From: Candidatus Salinicoccus stercoripullorum
GTDB lineage: Bacteria > Bacillota > Bacilli > Staphylococcales > Salinicoccaceae
Reading direction: 5' to 3'
NCBI GenBank assembly: GCA_019113295.1
Contig: DXHR01000032.1
Span: forward strand, 1-35,446
Length of the DNA stretch: 35,446 bases
Shown here: positions 16,322-26,265 of the stretch, one piece after another
Numbering within the stretch: the stretch's first letter is position 1
How the letters are laid out: each line of letters begins with the position of its first letter
Made by a program: the position numbers and the translations under genes
The notes under the pieces: model-generated
Seen by the model: the letters and a program-made list of their open reading frames with translations, nothing else
Told to the model about the DNA's origin: nothing
The model's database searches: none

Positions 16322-17626
16322 ATGAAAGTCGGTAACAGATTGACTCTGTATATCGTATTAGGTTTGATTTTAGGTATCGCAATAGGTTCAATTCTCAGTC
16401 CCATGGGGGACCAGGCGTGGGTGCAATGGATTGATCAATACATATTCAATGTAATCGGACAATTATTCCTGAACATGATTTTCATGATGGTTGTCCCTGT
16501 AGTGTTCATTTCCATTGTGCTTGGTGTCTATAACGTTGGTGATCCGAAAACACTCGGGAGCCTCGGCATTAAAACTCTTGGATTCTACCTTGTGACTACA
16601 GCGATTGCTATTACGATTGCAATAGTCCTGGCAACTGTTGTACGGCCGGGTACAGGGCAGGCGGAACTTCTGGATTCGGATGAAGTCTCAGAATACCGCG
16701 ACACCGAACTCGAAGGCGGAGAAACCGGTGCTGCTATAGAGCAGACATTCGACCAGACACTGATCAACATCATTCCGACAAATGTTTTCGATGCCATGGC
16801 GACTGACAATATGCTGCAGATCATTGCATTTGCCATCTTCATCGGTATTGCGATGATTTCCGTCAAAGATAAAATCGGTGCTGTCGTCAAACTGTTTGAA
16901 CAGGCCAATGAAGTTGTCATGTGGATTGTAATGGCGATCATGAAATACTTTGCGGCAATCGGGGCATTCGGACTCGTTGCAACTGCGTTTACACAGGCTG
17001 GCTTCGGAGCCATCCAGCAGCTGGGCATGTACTTCGTATGTGTGCTTGTTGCCCTCTTCATCCATATGGCGCTTATCTATGGTTCCATGATTCAATTCAT
17101 GGCCAAGAAGAGCTTCATCTGGTTCCTCAAACAGTTTGCGCCGGCGATGGGTGTGGCATTCAGTACATCTTCTTCCAGTGCGGTGCTGCCGATTTCCATG
17201 GAGACTGCGCAGAAGCGGCTTGGTATCCGTAAGGGTATTTCAAGTTTCGTGCAGCCGCTCGGCGCAACAATCAATATGGACGGAACAGCAATCATGCAGG
17301 GTGTAGCGACTGTATTCATTGCACAGCTGTCAGGAATTGATCTGACGATAATGCAGATGGTGACAGTGGTCATCATCGCTACAATCGCGAGCATCGGTAC
17401 CGCCGGGGTTCCGGGTGTGGGACTTGTGATGCTCGCCATGGTGCTTACAGCAGTCGGGCTCGATCCGGCGGCAATCGGTATCATCATCGGTATCGACCGT
17501 CTGCTCGATATGACAAGAACGATGACGAACATCACAGGTGATGCAGCAATTGCAGCTGTCCTTGACCATCAGCAGGATGTCAAGGAAGAGAAAAAAGGCC
17601 TGGAAAGCACTAAACCGAACGTTTGA
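16322..17626 (+). CDS. sodium or proton/dicarboxylate (glutamate) symporter, DAACS family
   Basis: Secondary transporter of glutamate, aspartate or C4-dicarboxylates driven by sodium or protons. The 434-residue product has the DAACS fold, with about eight membrane helices and two re-entrant hairpins. Diagnostic motifs are the serine-rich tip STSSSSAVLP, NMDGTAIMQG (helix 7 sodium-binding NMDGT) and the helix 8 substrate motif DRLLDMTRTMTNITGDA. ATG at 16322 is chosen over 16286 because GGGGGG lies before it and 16286 falls inside the promoter -10. It is monocistronic: own promoter and a terminator after the stop. Substrate and coupling ion are not decided by sequence; linkage to the citric acid cycle is plausible. 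Confidence 0.92.
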   Translation: MKVGNRLTLYIVLGLILGIAIGSILSPMGDQAWVQWIDQYIFNVIGQLFLNMIFMMVVPVVFISIVLGVYNVGDPKTLGSLGIKTLGFYLVTTAIAITIAIVLATVVRPGTGQAELLDSDEVSEYRDTELEGGETGAAIEQTFDQTLINIIPTNVFDAMATDNMLQIIAFAIFIGIAMISVKDKIGAVVKLFEQANEVVMWIVMAIMKYFAAIGAFGLVATAFTQAGFGAIQQLGMYFVCVLVALFIHMALIYGSMIQFMAKKSFIWFLKQFAPAMGVAFSTSSSSAVLPISMETAQKRLGIRKGISSFVQPLGATINMDGTAIMQGVATVFIAQLSGIDLTIMQMVTVVIIATIASIGTAGVPGVGLVMLAMVLTAVGLDPAAIGIIIGIDRLLDMTRTMTNITGDAAIAAVLDHQQDVKEEKKGLESTKPNV

Positions 17627-17650
17627 TGAAAGTCTAACAAACGAATAATT

Positions 17651-17707
17651 AAAAGGGGCGTATCATGAACACTTGATGAATAATGATGCATGCCCCTTTT
17701 ATTTTTT
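17651..17707 (+). terminator. intrinsic terminator after the symporter gene
   Basis: AAAAGGGGC (17651-17659) pairs with GCCCCTTTT (17692-17700), with an inner TATCAT/ATGATG pairing, followed by ATTTTTT. A clear terminator with a large loop. Confidence 0.88.
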
Positions 17708-17793
17708 GCCGAAATATATTATTATATTAAAAGTGTATTATTATAGCATGGAAATATTACAATATAAAAGGCAGATTTGAAAGGAAGAAAGAA

Positions 17794-18249
17794 ATGGATA
17801 AACAGGTTTTTACTGAGATACTGCAGTCCAAGTTCAAAATGGTAAGGACTGAAGCAGGTTATACCCAGGACTCCATGAGTCATACTATCGGGCTCTCAAA
17901 GAAGACGCTCGTACAAATAGAGAAAGAACGCATTCTGCCAAATTGGACAACCTGCATTTCCCTATGTGCATTGTTCAGAGAGAGCGAAGTGCTCACAAAT
18001 ACCTTTGGAGGAGATCCGCTCGAACTTGCGCAGGTGATATCAAGAGGTCACTGTGTATACCCGAACTATGAAGCAGAAGCGGTCTACTGGGAAGAAATCG
18101 AAAGGAAAAATGGTTACAGTCTGGAATTCAATAAGAGCAATAATATATACAGGGTCATTGATCCTGACAATCATCCGGTTCATGCATCGTATATCGAGCG
18201 TGAAATACGCACGTTCTTCATGAGGCAGACAGATCTGCAGCCAGTTTAA
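17794..18249 (+). CDS. XRE-type helix-turn-helix transcriptional regulator
   Basis: DNA-binding protein of 151 residues. The N-terminal helix-turn-helix (about 13-60) reads FKMVRTEAGYTQDSMSHTIGLSKKTLVQIEKERILPNW, typical of the XRE/Cro family. The rest (about 85-151) contains GHCVYPNYEAEAVYWEEIERKNGYSLEFNKSNN and a charged C-terminus; I do not recognise this domain. AAAGGAAG lies seven bases before the ATG. The gene stands alone between two terminators. It is likely a repressor or activator with unknown targets; the neighbouring symporter and YheB-like genes are the obvious local candidates, without evidence from repeats. Confidence 0.8.
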   Translation: MDKQVFTEILQSKFKMVRTEAGYTQDSMSHTIGLSKKTLVQIEKERILPNWTTCISLCALFRESEVLTNTFGGDPLELAQVISRGHCVYPNYEAEAVYWEEIERKNGYSLEFNKSNNIYRVIDPDNHPVHASYIEREIRTFFMRQTDLQPV

Positions 18250-18260
18250 TATATTTTTAT

Positions 18261-18287
18261 AAAAGCACCGGAAGGTGCTTTTCTTTT
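18261..18287 (+). terminator. intrinsic terminator after the XRE regulator
   Basis: AAAAGCACC (18261-18269), loop GGAA, GGTGCTTTT (18274-18282), then CTTTT. Compact and convincing. Confidence 0.92.
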
Positions 18288-18292
18288 ATCCC

Positions 18293-18321
18293 ATGACAAT
18301 ATACAGGATAATGGCAATACT
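18293..18321 (+). promoter_or_regulatory. candidate promoter of the yheB-like gene
   Basis: ATGACA (18293-18298), 17-base spacer, AATACT (18316-18321). It sits immediately after the previous terminator and just before the ribosome binding site. Confidence 0.42.
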
Positions 18322-18337
18322 TTGGAGGGGATTCTAG

Positions 18338-19468
18338 TTGAATGCAGTGACAATGATAATTTTCATGGGCATCGTCGGTTCATTCATCGGTGGACTGACC
18401 AACATACTCGCGATCAAGATGCTGTTTAGACCATACGAAGCAAAGTACCTGTTCGGCCGGAGGCTTCCGTTTACACCGGGTGTCATACCGAGACGGCGGG
18501 ACGAGGCTTCGGGAAAACTTGGCGACATAATCATAGGGCATCTTCTGACACCTGATGTATTCATCAAAAAGATAGAAAGCCCGGAAACAAGGAATTTCAT
18601 CATGCTGTTCATAGATAAGCAGATCGACACCATTGAGAATGAAAAGCTGACACCAAGATATTTTCTGGAGCGGCTGAATGAAGGATTGTCCCATAAGATA
18701 GCATACAGCTTCAACAGGGAAATTGAAGACAAAGTGTCATCCGAAGGAGATAAGCTCTATCATAGGAAGATTCACGAACTGATTCCACCCGACGCTTTGA
18801 AAACGATCGATGTCAAAGTGGAAGCGCTCCAGCCAAAGGCGATGATGAAAGTGGAAGAGTACCTGGGATCGGAGAAGGGATACAGCGATCTGTATACGAT
18901 GACGGATGAATTCATAGAGAACAGGGGGAAGCTGGCGAGATCGATCAAATATATCATGAGCAAGGAATCGATCGTCGAAAGTATTCAGAGTGAACTGATC
19001 AAATTGATTCATCATCCAAAGATGACAGTCATACAAAACCGGATCATAGAAGATGAGTACACGAGAATAAAATCATATGAACTCAGTGAACTGTTGAGTG
19101 AAAAGGACAGGGACAGGCTTTTAGAGAGTGTCTCGGGTATACTGAAGGAGCGCATAAATATCGATGCAATCCTGGATCGTTCGATTGCCGAGTTCAATCC
19201 GGAAATGTTTGAATCCTTCAAAGAGCGGGGCAGGTACAGTCTGCTTGATAACATTGTGGAATATCTTGGGCGTAATACCGGCAGGATATTTGAAAAACTT
19301 CACCTCGCACAGGTGATAAAAAAGCAGATAGACAGTTTTGAACTGAGCTACATTGAAAAACTGGTCCTTGAAATTGCAGATAAGGAATTCAAGATGATCA
19401 AAGTACTGGGATTTGTGCTGGGCGGCATCATAGGAGTTTTTCAGGGAATAATCGTAGCCTTTTTATAA
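18338..19468 (+). CDS. yheB: DUF445 family membrane protein (YheB-like)
   Basis: Function unknown. The 376-residue product has an N-terminal membrane segment ([24 protein letters not shown], about 3-26), then the family signature [11 protein letters not shown] and [21 protein letters not shown], a long charged, largely helical middle part, and a C-terminal hydrophobic segment ([21 protein letters not shown], about 356-376). Both ends therefore probably anchor it in the membrane. The start is TTG at 18338, with GGAGG eight bases before. It is followed after 55 bases by yheA, the same pairing as yheB/yheA in Bacillus. Confidence 0.88.
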   Translation: MNAVTMIIFMGIVGSFIGGLTNILAIKMLFRPYEAKYLFGRRLPFTPGVIPRRRDEASGKLGDIIIGHLLTPDVFIKKIESPETRNFIMLFIDKQIDTIENEKLTPRYFLERLNEGLSHKIAYSFNREIEDKVSSEGDKLYHRKIHELIPPDALKTIDVKVEALQPKAMMKVEEYLGSEKGYSDLYTMTDEFIENRGKLARSIKYIMSKESIVESIQSELIKLIHHPKMTVIQNRIIEDEYTRIKSYELSELLSEKDRDRLLESVSGILKERINIDAILDRSIAEFNPEMFESFKERGRYSLLDNIVEYLGRNTGRIFEKLHLAQVIKKQIDSFELSYIEKLVLEIADKEFKMIKVLGFVLGGIIGVFQGIIVAFL

Positions 19469-19523
19469 CGGGGCCAAGTGTGTTACAGTAGTTATATCTT
19501 GTGTAAAAAGGAGTTTTAAACTA

Positions 19524-19880
19524 ATGACAGTCAACGTATATGATCAGGCGAATGCACTTGAAAGTGCACTCCGTCAATCTGAAGAATTCCAGAACATGAA
19601 GGAGTTCTATGGGAAAGTAAATGAAAATCCTGAATCAAAAGCACTTTTTGATGAATTCAGGGAAATTCAGATGAATCTTCAGCAAAAGCAGATGCAGGGT
19701 GAGGAAATCCAGGAAGAGGAAGTCCAGAAAGCACAGAAATCTGCTGAAGACATTGAGAAAGATGAAAACATCAAATCATTGATGGAAGCAGAACAAAAAA
19801 TGAGCCAGCTGATTCAGGATCTCAATAGAGTAATCATGAAACCGATTGAAGAACTTTACGGTCTCGAGAATCAAAATTAA
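19524..19880 (+). CDS. yheA: YheA/YlbF-YmcA family protein (UPF0342)
   Basis: Small helical protein of 118 residues of the YlbF/YmcA superfamily; the specific role of YheA is not established. Recognisable features are the start [22 protein letters not shown], a conserved [29 protein letters not shown] stretch and a Glu/Gln/Lys-rich coiled-coil-like C-terminal half ending in [13 protein letters not shown]. YlbF and YmcA act with RNase Y in Bacillus, so an RNA-linked role is a possible inference only. AAAAAGGAG precedes the ATG. The gene ends at a strong terminator. Confidence 0.9.
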   Translation: MTVNVYDQANALESALRQSEEFQNMKEFYGKVNENPESKALFDEFREIQMNLQQKQMQGEEIQEEEVQKAQKSAEDIEKDENIKSLMEAEQKMSQLIQDLNRVIMKPIEELYGLENQN

Positions 19881-19884
19881 TATG

Positions 19885-19926
19885 GAAAGAGGTCTGTTAC
19901 AGGCCTCTTTCTTTTCTGTTTTTTGG
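19885..19926 (+). terminator. intrinsic terminator after yheA
   Basis: GAAAGAGGTCTG (19885-19896) pairs with CAGGCCTCTTTC (19900-19911), including one T-G pair, with loop TTA, then TTTTCTGTTTTTT. A TATACT (19927-19932) just after it may be a -10 for yhaO. Confidence 0.9.
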
Positions 19927-19969
19927 TATACTGTACATAAATGATTTTATGAAAAGTCAGGTGAGACGA

Positions 19970-21154
19970 ATGGTCAAATTCATACATTGTGCAGATCTGC
20001 ATCTGGACAGCCCTTTTAAATCCAGAACGAGGATGCCGGGCGGAATCCTGAATGCTCTGATGGACAGCACATATAAAAGCGTTGAAAGAATGATCGATTT
20101 CGCCATAGAAAACAAAGTGGATTTTATAGTAATAGCCGGTGATGTTTTCGATCAGGCGAACCGTACGTTGAAATCGGAAATATTCATGAAACGGCAGTTC
20201 GAAAGGCTTAAGGAAAATGGTGTTTTCGCTTATGTCATACATGGCAACCATGATCCTCTGACGGATGGTTTTAAAACCGTATGGCCGGATAATGTTACGG
20301 TATTTAAAGAGAATGTGGAAACATATGAGATGATCAGTTCGAAAGGTGAAAGGATCTTCCTGCACGGTTTCAGCTATTTCCTTGATGACTCATATGAAAA
20401 CAAGCTGGACAGCTATCCAGTCAACACGATGAATGAAGGCATCCATATCGGGCTCCTGCACGGCACGTATTCCAAAGGAAGCTACAGGCAGGAAAGGTAT
20501 ACAGAGTTCAACCTCGAAACTTTGAATCAGAAACTCTATCATTACTGGGCGCTCGGTCACATCCATCAGCGCGAACAGCTGAGTGATCTGCCGCCAATCC
20601 AGTATTCAGGAAATATACAGGGGCGTCATAAAAATGAATATGGGGAAAAAGGGTTCATCTACGTGAATGGGGACGATGTATATCTCGACAGACAGTTCAT
20701 CCCCGTGCAGGATATCATCTTCTCTGAGTACACCCTTGATGTCTTTTCACTCAATAAACAGGATCTTTACCAGTCGATAGTGGAATTCAAGCACAGGCTC
20801 AGGGAGAAAGGGAAACAGATTATACAGCTGACACTTTACCATGATGGTGATGAAATCATCTCGGAACCGGATTTCAATGAAGTCATCGAACTTCTTAAGG
20901 AGGACGAGAGGGATCTTAAGGATTTTGTATGGATTGACAGTTTGCATCTCAAGTACATGAATCAGGACAGCATAGCATTGCTCAATGACATAAAAGCAAG
21001 TTACTCATCCAATGACACACTGTTCAAAGAGGCTGTCAATTCAATGTACATGGATCCGAGGCTCAACCGATATCTCCTGCCCATCCAGGAACTGGAGCAG
21101 GAAGATCTGCTGGATGAGGGCGAAGAACGCCTTAAAATGCTTATGAGGAAGTAG
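19970..21154 (+). CDS. yhaO: metallophosphoesterase / SbcD-like nuclease YhaO
   Basis: Mre11/SbcD-type DNA-repair nuclease subunit. The 394-residue product has the calcineurin-like metal-binding motifs in order: CADLHLDSPF (D-x-H), IAGDVFDQANRT (GD), HGNHDP (GNHD), GLLHGTYSKG and WALGHIHQRE (GHxH). An SbcD-like C-terminal region follows. GTCAGGTGA lies before ATG 19970; an in-frame ATG at 19949 overlaps the likely leader and has no good site. yhaN, encoding a long coiled-coil ATPase, starts seven bases after the stop, mirroring sbcD-sbcC. The pair probably processes DNA ends, but its exact role remains less defined than that of SbcCD. Confidence 0.9.
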   Translation: MVKFIHCADLHLDSPFKSRTRMPGGILNALMDSTYKSVERMIDFAIENKVDFIVIAGDVFDQANRTLKSEIFMKRQFERLKENGVFAYVIHGNHDPLTDGFKTVWPDNVTVFKENVETYEMISSKGERIFLHGFSYFLDDSYENKLDSYPVNTMNEGIHIGLLHGTYSKGSYRQERYTEFNLETLNQKLYHYWALGHIHQREQLSDLPPIQYSGNIQGRHKNEYGEKGFIYVNGDDVYLDRQFIPVQDIIFSEYTLDVFSLNKQDLYQSIVEFKHRLREKGKQIIQLTLYHDGDEIISEPDFNEVIELLKEDERDLKDFVWIDSLHLKYMNQDSIALLNDIKASYSSNDTLFKEAVNSMYMDPRLNRYLLPIQELEQEDLLDEGEERLKMLMRK

Positions 21155-21161
21155 TGGGTAT

Positions 21162-24089
21162 ATGAAGATCATATCGTTGAATATATACGGTTACGGCAAG
21201 ATTACAGAAACAGAACTCAATACAAACCAGAAGTTTGTCCAGATATTCGGTGAGAATGAAGCGGGCAAATCAACCATGCAGTCCTTCATCCACTCCATAC
21301 TGTTCGGGTTTCCGACAAGGAAGGAACAGGAGCCGAGGAGAGAACCCCGAATGCATAATCTGTACGGGGGAAAGCTGACGATCCAATTCCCCGATGAACC
21401 GGGACCAGTTGAGATAGAACGCATCAAGGGGAAGGTACAGGGTGATGTGAAAATATATTTCCATGATGGTACTGTGAGAAGCGAGGACTGGCTGGTCAAG
21501 AAACTGAACTTCATCGACAAGAAGACATACCGGTCGATATTTTCATTTGATGTACTCGGTCTGCAGGATATCCATAAAAACATGACCGAAGACAAGCTTC
21601 AGGAATACCTTCTCCGTGCAGGTGCTCTTGGGTCACATGAATATGATGAAATGCTGAGTGCAATCGATACAGAACTCAAATCAATCTATAAAAAGAACGG
21701 CATCAATCCGAAGGTCAATCAGGAGCTTGAAGCAATCGCAGGCGTAAATGAAAAGATCAAAAATCTCGAACAGCATGAAGAAAGGTATAAGGCGCTCATC
21801 AACGAACAGTCAAAGACCGAAGAAAGCCTGAATGCAAAAAAGAATGCCCTCCATCAGCTTGAAACCATCAGGAAACAGAAGATGAAGGAAGTCATGTATC
21901 ACACCGATATCAAAGAATGGAAATCGCTCGAGGACAAGCTCAACATAGAACCTGTCGTATTTCCTGAACAGGGGGTGGAGAGGTATGAAGCCCTGAAAAA
22001 CCAGAGCCAGCAGATTCAGAGGGATATCGGATTAAGAACGGAAAAACTGAAATCACTGAAGAATGAGATTTCATTGATAGATCTGCCTGATAAAGAACAT
22101 CTTGCCTGTCTTGAAAGGATTCAGAAGAGGGAGCCGGATATCAAGCAGAAGAAGCTAGAAGTAACCCGCCTCAATAGAGCTGTTGAAAATCTTGAGGATG
22201 ATATCCATAATCTTCAGAAGGATATCGGCTGGGATCAGGAGTACGACGATGTGGATGACTCCAATATCGTCAAGGAGTCCGTCCAGACACTTCTTTCAAA
22301 ACTGGATGAGGCAGTACTTGAAGAACAGTATCTGATCAGGGAAATTGACCATCTGAAGTCCGATATCAGACAGCTTGATCAGGATATTGAACATCTCGAA
22401 GACTCACAGATCGGTGAAGAACGGCTGCGCATCAAAAAAGAGCTGATAGACCGTGAGTATGAACTGAAAGAGAAGGAGAAGATGTTCAAGCTGATTGAAA
22501 AGGACTATGAGCGGGAAAAGCGCGAGAGGAACAAAGTCAAAAGAGGGCAGTCCATCCTCATCATCGGCATCAGTGTCATCGCGCTTCTGATCGGAATCTA
22601 TTATCTGTTCTCATCGAACTGGCTGATGGGCGGTGTATTTGCAGCGATCGGAATCGTTACCCTGCTGCTGCTCATGCTCACCAATCAGAAAGAGGATGAA
22701 TCACTGAAGACGGATTATCAGAAGGAAGTGCGCGAGCTCGAAGATATCATCGATACAATCAAACGGAACAATGATGTTGATTTTGACATCAATGATGCAA
22801 GAGATTTGAAAATGGATCTGAAAACCCAGAACACAAAGCGGATCTCTTCCAATGTGAAGCTTGAAGAGATGAAGGAGGCACTATCTGTAAAAGAAGCACT
22901 TAATGACTCCCTCAACACCGACCTGCTCAATGTGAAAAAGAACCTCAGGGTGAACCCGGATATTGAGAACAAATATATTCTGGATGCCATCCACACCATC
23001 CGGGAGATCAAACAGAAACGCAATCAGATCAACAGGCACATACTTGAGATTGACAATATTAAAAAGGAACTTCGTGAATTCAAGACTGAAGTGAAAAATG
23101 ATATTTCTTCAATGGATATCGAATATGATGATAACAGCATCTTTTATGATATAAAGAGCATGGTTTCAAAAATGTACAAAGACCAGTCGAATTACACAGG
23201 GCTGGATGATCAGATCAAACTGCTCGAAAATGAAATCAATGTGCTGGAAGAAAGAAATTCCGCTTCTTCACAGGAAGTCCGGAATCTGCTTGGATATGTG
23301 GATGCGGAAGACGAGGAAGAGTATTACTACTATGCGAGGAAACATGAAGAATACCATGATAATATCGCAAAGTTCAAAGAACTGACTACGAAACTTGATG
23401 AAGAACATTTTGATTATGATTCAAGGAATGAACTGTCCCGCTTCCTCCTTGCCGATCTGAAAGAGGAAGAAGAGAATATTTCAATTCAGATCGAAGAATT
23501 CAACAAAAAGATCCAGCACGAGCAGAAGGTGCTTGCGGAAATCAACTCTGAAATCGCCGCCCTCGAAAGTGACGGGAAGCTGAGCGAACTCAACCATATG
23601 TTTGAAATGCGCAAAAACCAGATCCAGGGTCTCTCCCACGAGTATATGTCCCTGAACTATATACGCATATTGATTGAAACCCACATCAAAGCAATCAAAG
23701 ATGAACGCCTGCCGATCGTCATAGAGGAGGCAAGGTCCATTTTTGAAAGCGTGACGCGCGGAAGATACATCAATGTGATCTACGATGAAGACGGCATCAA
23801 AGTACGACACAGCAACGGACAGCTGTTCCACCCGCTGGAGCTTTCCCAATCCACCAAGGAAATGCTGTACATCAGCCTCAGACTGAGCCTGATAAAGGCA
23901 CTCAGGGGCTACTATCAGCTTCCACTCATCATAGACGATGCCTTTGTACATTTTGACAGGGAACGCAAGAAGATCATTATGGATTATCTCCGCAATGAAG
24001 TGACGGATCAGGTATTGTACTTTACTTGTAACCTTGACAGTTCGATACCTTCCCAACAGACGATAAAATTAAAAGAAAAAGTGAAATGA
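21162..24089 (+). CDS. yhaN: SMC/Rad50-like coiled-coil ATPase YhaN with central membrane hairpin
   Basis: Partner ATPase of YhaO. The 975-residue product has an N-terminal Rad50-like half-ATPase with Walker [10 protein letters not shown] (about 30-38), long charged coiled coils on either side of the middle, and a C-terminal half-ATPase with a signature-like segment [15 protein letters not shown] (about 893) and Walker [14 protein letters not shown] (about 920-932). In place of the Rad50 zinc hook it has two hydrophobic segments (about 463-482 and 485-505; [20 protein letters not shown] and [19 protein letters not shown]), so the hinge probably sits in the membrane. The start follows yhaO by seven bases. 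It reads into yhaM without a gap of note, consistent with an operon. Confidence 0.88.
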   Translation: MKIISLNIYGYGKITETELNTNQKFVQIFGENEAGKSTMQSFIHSILFGFPTRKEQEPRREPRMHNLYGGKLTIQFPDEPGPVEIERIKGKVQGDVKIYFHDGTVRSEDWLVKKLNFIDKKTYRSIFSFDVLGLQDIHKNMTEDKLQEYLLRAGALGSHEYDEMLSAIDTELKSIYKKNGINPKVNQELEAIAGVNEKIKNLEQHEERYKALINEQSKTEESLNAKKNALHQLETIRKQKMKEVMYHTDIKEWKSLEDKLNIEPVVFPEQGVERYEALKNQSQQIQRDIGLRTEKLKSLKNEISLIDLPDKEHLACLERIQKREPDIKQKKLEVTRLNRAVENLEDDIHNLQKDIGWDQEYDDVDDSNIVKESVQTLLSKLDEAVLEEQYLIREIDHLKSDIRQLDQDIEHLEDSQIGEERLRIKKELIDREYELKEKEKMFKLIEKDYEREKRERNKVKRGQSILIIGISVIALLIGIYYLFSSNWLMGGVFAAIGIVTLLLLMLTNQKEDESLKTDYQKEVRELEDIIDTIKRNNDVDFDINDARDLKMDLKTQNTKRISSNVKLEEMKEALSVKEALNDSLNTDLLNVKKNLRVNPDIENKYILDAIHTIREIKQKRNQINRHILEIDNIKKELREFKTEVKNDISSMDIEYDDNSIFYDIKSMVSKMYKDQSNYTGLDDQIKLLENEINVLEERNSASSQEVRNLLGYVDAEDEEEYYYYARKHEEYHDNIAKFKELTTKLDEEHFDYDSRNELSRFLLADLKEEEENISIQIEEFNKKIQHEQKVLAEINSEIAALESDGKLSELNHMFEMRKNQIQGLSHEYMSLNYIRILIETHIKAIKDERLPIVIEEARSIFESVTRGRYINVIYDEDGIKVRHSNGQLFHPLELSQSTKEMLYISLRLSLIKALRGYYQLPLIIDDAFVHFDRERKKIIMDYLRNEVTDQVLYFTCNLDSSIPSQQTIKLKEKVK

Positions 24090-24090
24090 G

Positions 24091-25041
24091 GTGGCTCTGA
24101 TTAATAATATTTCAAAACTTAAGCCGGGAGACAGTGTGGAAACTTTCTACCTGATAAAAAGGAGCCAGCAGGGAGTGACCACTCAGGGGAAGCCCTACAT
24201 GACTTTATTCCTCCAGGACCGGACAGGGGAAATCGAAGCAAAGCTGTGGACAGTATCAAAAGAGGATATGGAGGTGCTGAAGTCTGAGACACTGATCAAA
24301 GTCAAAGGCGATGTCATCGACTACCGCAATAAGAGACAGATGAAAATAGCTGCTTTCAGGACAGCTAAAGAAGAGGACGGCCTCAATCCCAAAGATTTCG
24401 TTGAAAAAGCACCGATGGATGAAGATGCACTTTATGAAAGTATAATGGATTATGTAATCAAGATTGAAAACGGCAGTCTGCAGAGGATTGTCCGTCAGCT
24501 TCTTAATAAATATGGCAGAGAGTTCCTGACATTTCCGGCAGCTATGACAAATCATCATGACTTCGTGTCGGGACTTGCATACCATGTCCACTATATGCTC
24601 AGGACGGCAGAAGCGCTCTGTGACATATATCCGTCGCTGAACCGGAGCCTTCTGTACAGTGCGATCATCCTGCACGATATCGGCAAGGTAAAGGAACTGA
24701 CCGGGCCGGTGGGTACTACCTACACAGTGGAAGGGAACCTCATTGGGCATATAGTGATAGCAAATGATGAAATCACACGTGTGGCCGATGAACTGAACAT
24801 CGAAGGCGAGGAAGTCATGCTCCTCAAGCACCTCATACTGAGCCATCATGGCAAACTTGAATACGGTTCCCCAAAGCAGCCGATGATTAAAGAGGCTGAG
24901 ATTCTGCATTTCATAGACAACATCGATGCCCGCATGATGATGATGGACAAACATACCAATCAGGCGGATAAAGGGACGTTTACCGACCGTATATTCCCGC
25001 TCGAGAATCGTGCCTTCTACCGTCCGGAAAAATTTGAATGA
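24091..25041 (+). CDS. yhaM: 3'-5' exoribonuclease YhaM
   Basis: Exonuclease that trims single-stranded RNA (and DNA) from the 3' end. The 316-residue product combines an N-terminal OB-fold nucleic-acid-binding domain (about 10-85; [21 protein letters not shown]) with an HD phosphohydrolase domain: [18 protein letters not shown] (about 192-202) and [15 protein letters not shown], with His/Asp metal ligands. The start is uncertain: the GTG at 24091 overlaps the GAGGTGG that would be its Shine-Dalgarno, and a later rare start (CTG 24097 or ATT 24100) would be better spaced. It lies directly after yhaN and ends at a hairpin shared with prsA. Confidence 0.93.
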   Translation: MALINNISKLKPGDSVETFYLIKRSQQGVTTQGKPYMTLFLQDRTGEIEAKLWTVSKEDMEVLKSETLIKVKGDVIDYRNKRQMKIAAFRTAKEEDGLNPKDFVEKAPMDEDALYESIMDYVIKIENGSLQRIVRQLLNKYGREFLTFPAAMTNHHDFVSGLAYHVHYMLRTAEALCDIYPSLNRSLLYSAIILHDIGKVKELTGPVGTTYTVEGNLIGHIVIANDEITRVADELNIEGEEVMLLKHLILSHHGKLEYGSPKQPMIKEAEILHFIDNIDARMMMMDKHTNQADKGTFTDRIFPLENRAFYRPEKFE

Positions 25042-25045
25042 AACT

Positions 25046-25079
25046 AAAAAACTGCCGCGAAATTTCGCGGCAGTTTTTG
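25046..25079. terminator. bidirectional terminator between yhaM and prsA
   Basis: AAAACTGCCGCGAA (25047-25060) pairs perfectly with 25065-25078 around loop AATT, with A- and T-runs at both sides. The hairpin fills the whole gap between the two facing stop codons. Confidence 0.93.
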
Positions 25080-26171
25080 TTATTCTGCGTTTTCTTCTGT
25101 GGATTCATCTTCTGCAGTCTCTTCTTCAGAAGCATCCTCTGCAGAAGCATCTTCATCCTCTGCAGGCTGTTCTGTCGTTGGCTGCTCAGGTGACTGCTGG
25201 GATTCCGGATCCAGATAAGTGTCTTCGATGAACGTCTTGATGTCTTCGTTTTCAAAGTCTGCGTTATACTCTTCGAGCACTTCTTTGTAGTATTCAAGCA
25301 CTTTATCCTGATTTTCCTGGATTTCCTTGCTCACCATCTGTTGTTTAATCTGCGGAAGCTCATCTTCGATGTTTTCCTCATCATGGCGTTTTATGATATG
25401 GTAGCCGAATTCTGATTTGACCACATCGGAAACTTCACCTTTTTCGAGTTTGAACAATGCTTTATCGAAGCCTTCGACCATCTGTCCTTTCTGGACATAA
25501 CCGAGGGAACCGTTATTTTCAGCGCTGCCGGTATCATGGGATTCTTCTTTGGCAAGTTCCCCGAAATCTGCACCTTCGTCAAGCTGCTTTTTAATATCTT
25601 CAGCTTTTTTCTTCGCCTCTTCATCAGTCAGATCACTTTCAGGTGCCTGTTGCTGCTGCGGCGCCTCTGATTCCTCCGACTCTTCATCTTTCACTGCAAT
25701 AAGTATATGGGAAGCTTCCCTTGTATTCTCCATAGCCTTTTCGTCCGTAACTTCAAATTTCTCTTCGAAGAATTTATCATGGTAGGCGTTTGTTATGCGC
25801 TGTTCTTTGTACTTTTCAACAGTCATGCCTGGCTGCTGCTGCTGAAGTGCCATGGCGAACTGATCCTCTCCGCCCATCTGTTCAATCTCTTCATCTGTCT
25901 GTGACTCAATCTGTTCTGTGTCGACTTCGTCACTGTATTTGTCTTTCAGGATATTGTCGAGGGTAAGCTGGAATGTCTGGTTTGCAACTGTGCTTGTCCC
26001 TATCTGATTCAGAATATCATCTGTAGTGACATCACCTGCATCACTTGTTGATAGCACGTTGCCAAATTCCGTTTCATCATTTTCATTGTTTCCGTTTCCA
26101 TTATCGTCCGAGCAGCCGGCCAGGCTGATCAGTCCAAAACTAATGATAATCGGAGCTAATTTCTTTTTCAT
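25080..26171 (-). CDS. prsA: PrsA-type extracytoplasmic foldase lipoprotein (peptidyl-prolyl isomerase)
   Basis: Lipid-anchored chaperone that folds secreted proteins on the outer face of the membrane. The 363-residue product has a lipoprotein signal (MKKKLAPIIISFGLISLAGC, lipobox LAGC with Cys20), an N-terminal SurA-like region, a parvulin domain (from ASHILIAV, about 150, to SEFGYHIIKRHD, about 250) and a C-terminal helical arm. Two low-complexity acidic stretches stand out: a Glu/Gln/Pro-rich insert within the parvulin domain (EESEESEAPQQQQAPES) and the last 45 residues (Glu/Asp/Ala/Thr-rich). The acidic tail is longer than in the PrsA proteins I know and could be a salt adaptation. AAAGGAG lies nine bases before the ATG. 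Confidence 0.95.
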   Translation of the reverse strand: MKKKLAPIIISFGLISLAGCSDDNGNGNNENDETEFGNVLSTSDAGDVTTDDILNQIGTSTVANQTFQLTLDNILKDKYSDEVDTEQIESQTDEEIEQMGGEDQFAMALQQQQPGMTVEKYKEQRITNAYHDKFFEEKFEVTDEKAMENTREASHILIAVKDEESEESEAPQQQQAPESDLTDEEAKKKAEDIKKQLDEGADFGELAKEESHDTGSAENNGSLGYVQKGQMVEGFDKALFKLEKGEVSDVVKSEFGYHIIKRHDEENIEDELPQIKQQMVSKEIQENQDKVLEYYKEVLEEYNADFENEDIKTFIEDTYLDPESQQSPEQPTTEQPAEDEDASAEDASEEETAEDESTEENAE

Positions 26172-26211
26172 TGTTCAAGTCTCCTTTGGTTTAGACTACA
26201 GAAGCTAATAT

Positions 26212-26256
26212 ATCACAAGAAAGCAGCAGGGCACAAATCTTTGTACCCTGCTGCTG
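26212..26256 (-). terminator. intrinsic terminator after the YtxH-like gene
   Basis: GCAGCAGGG (26223-26231) pairs with CCCTGCTGC (26246-26254), with an inner ACAAA/TTTGT pairing. On the minus strand the tail is TTTCTTGT. It separates the YtxH-like gene from prsA. Confidence 0.8.
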
Positions 26257-26265
26257 TGTAAAGGC

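Noticed and set aside
25549..25785. Plus-strand serine/cysteine-rich ORF within prsA
   Set aside because: Antisense reading of the Glu/Gln-rich PrsA coding sequence.
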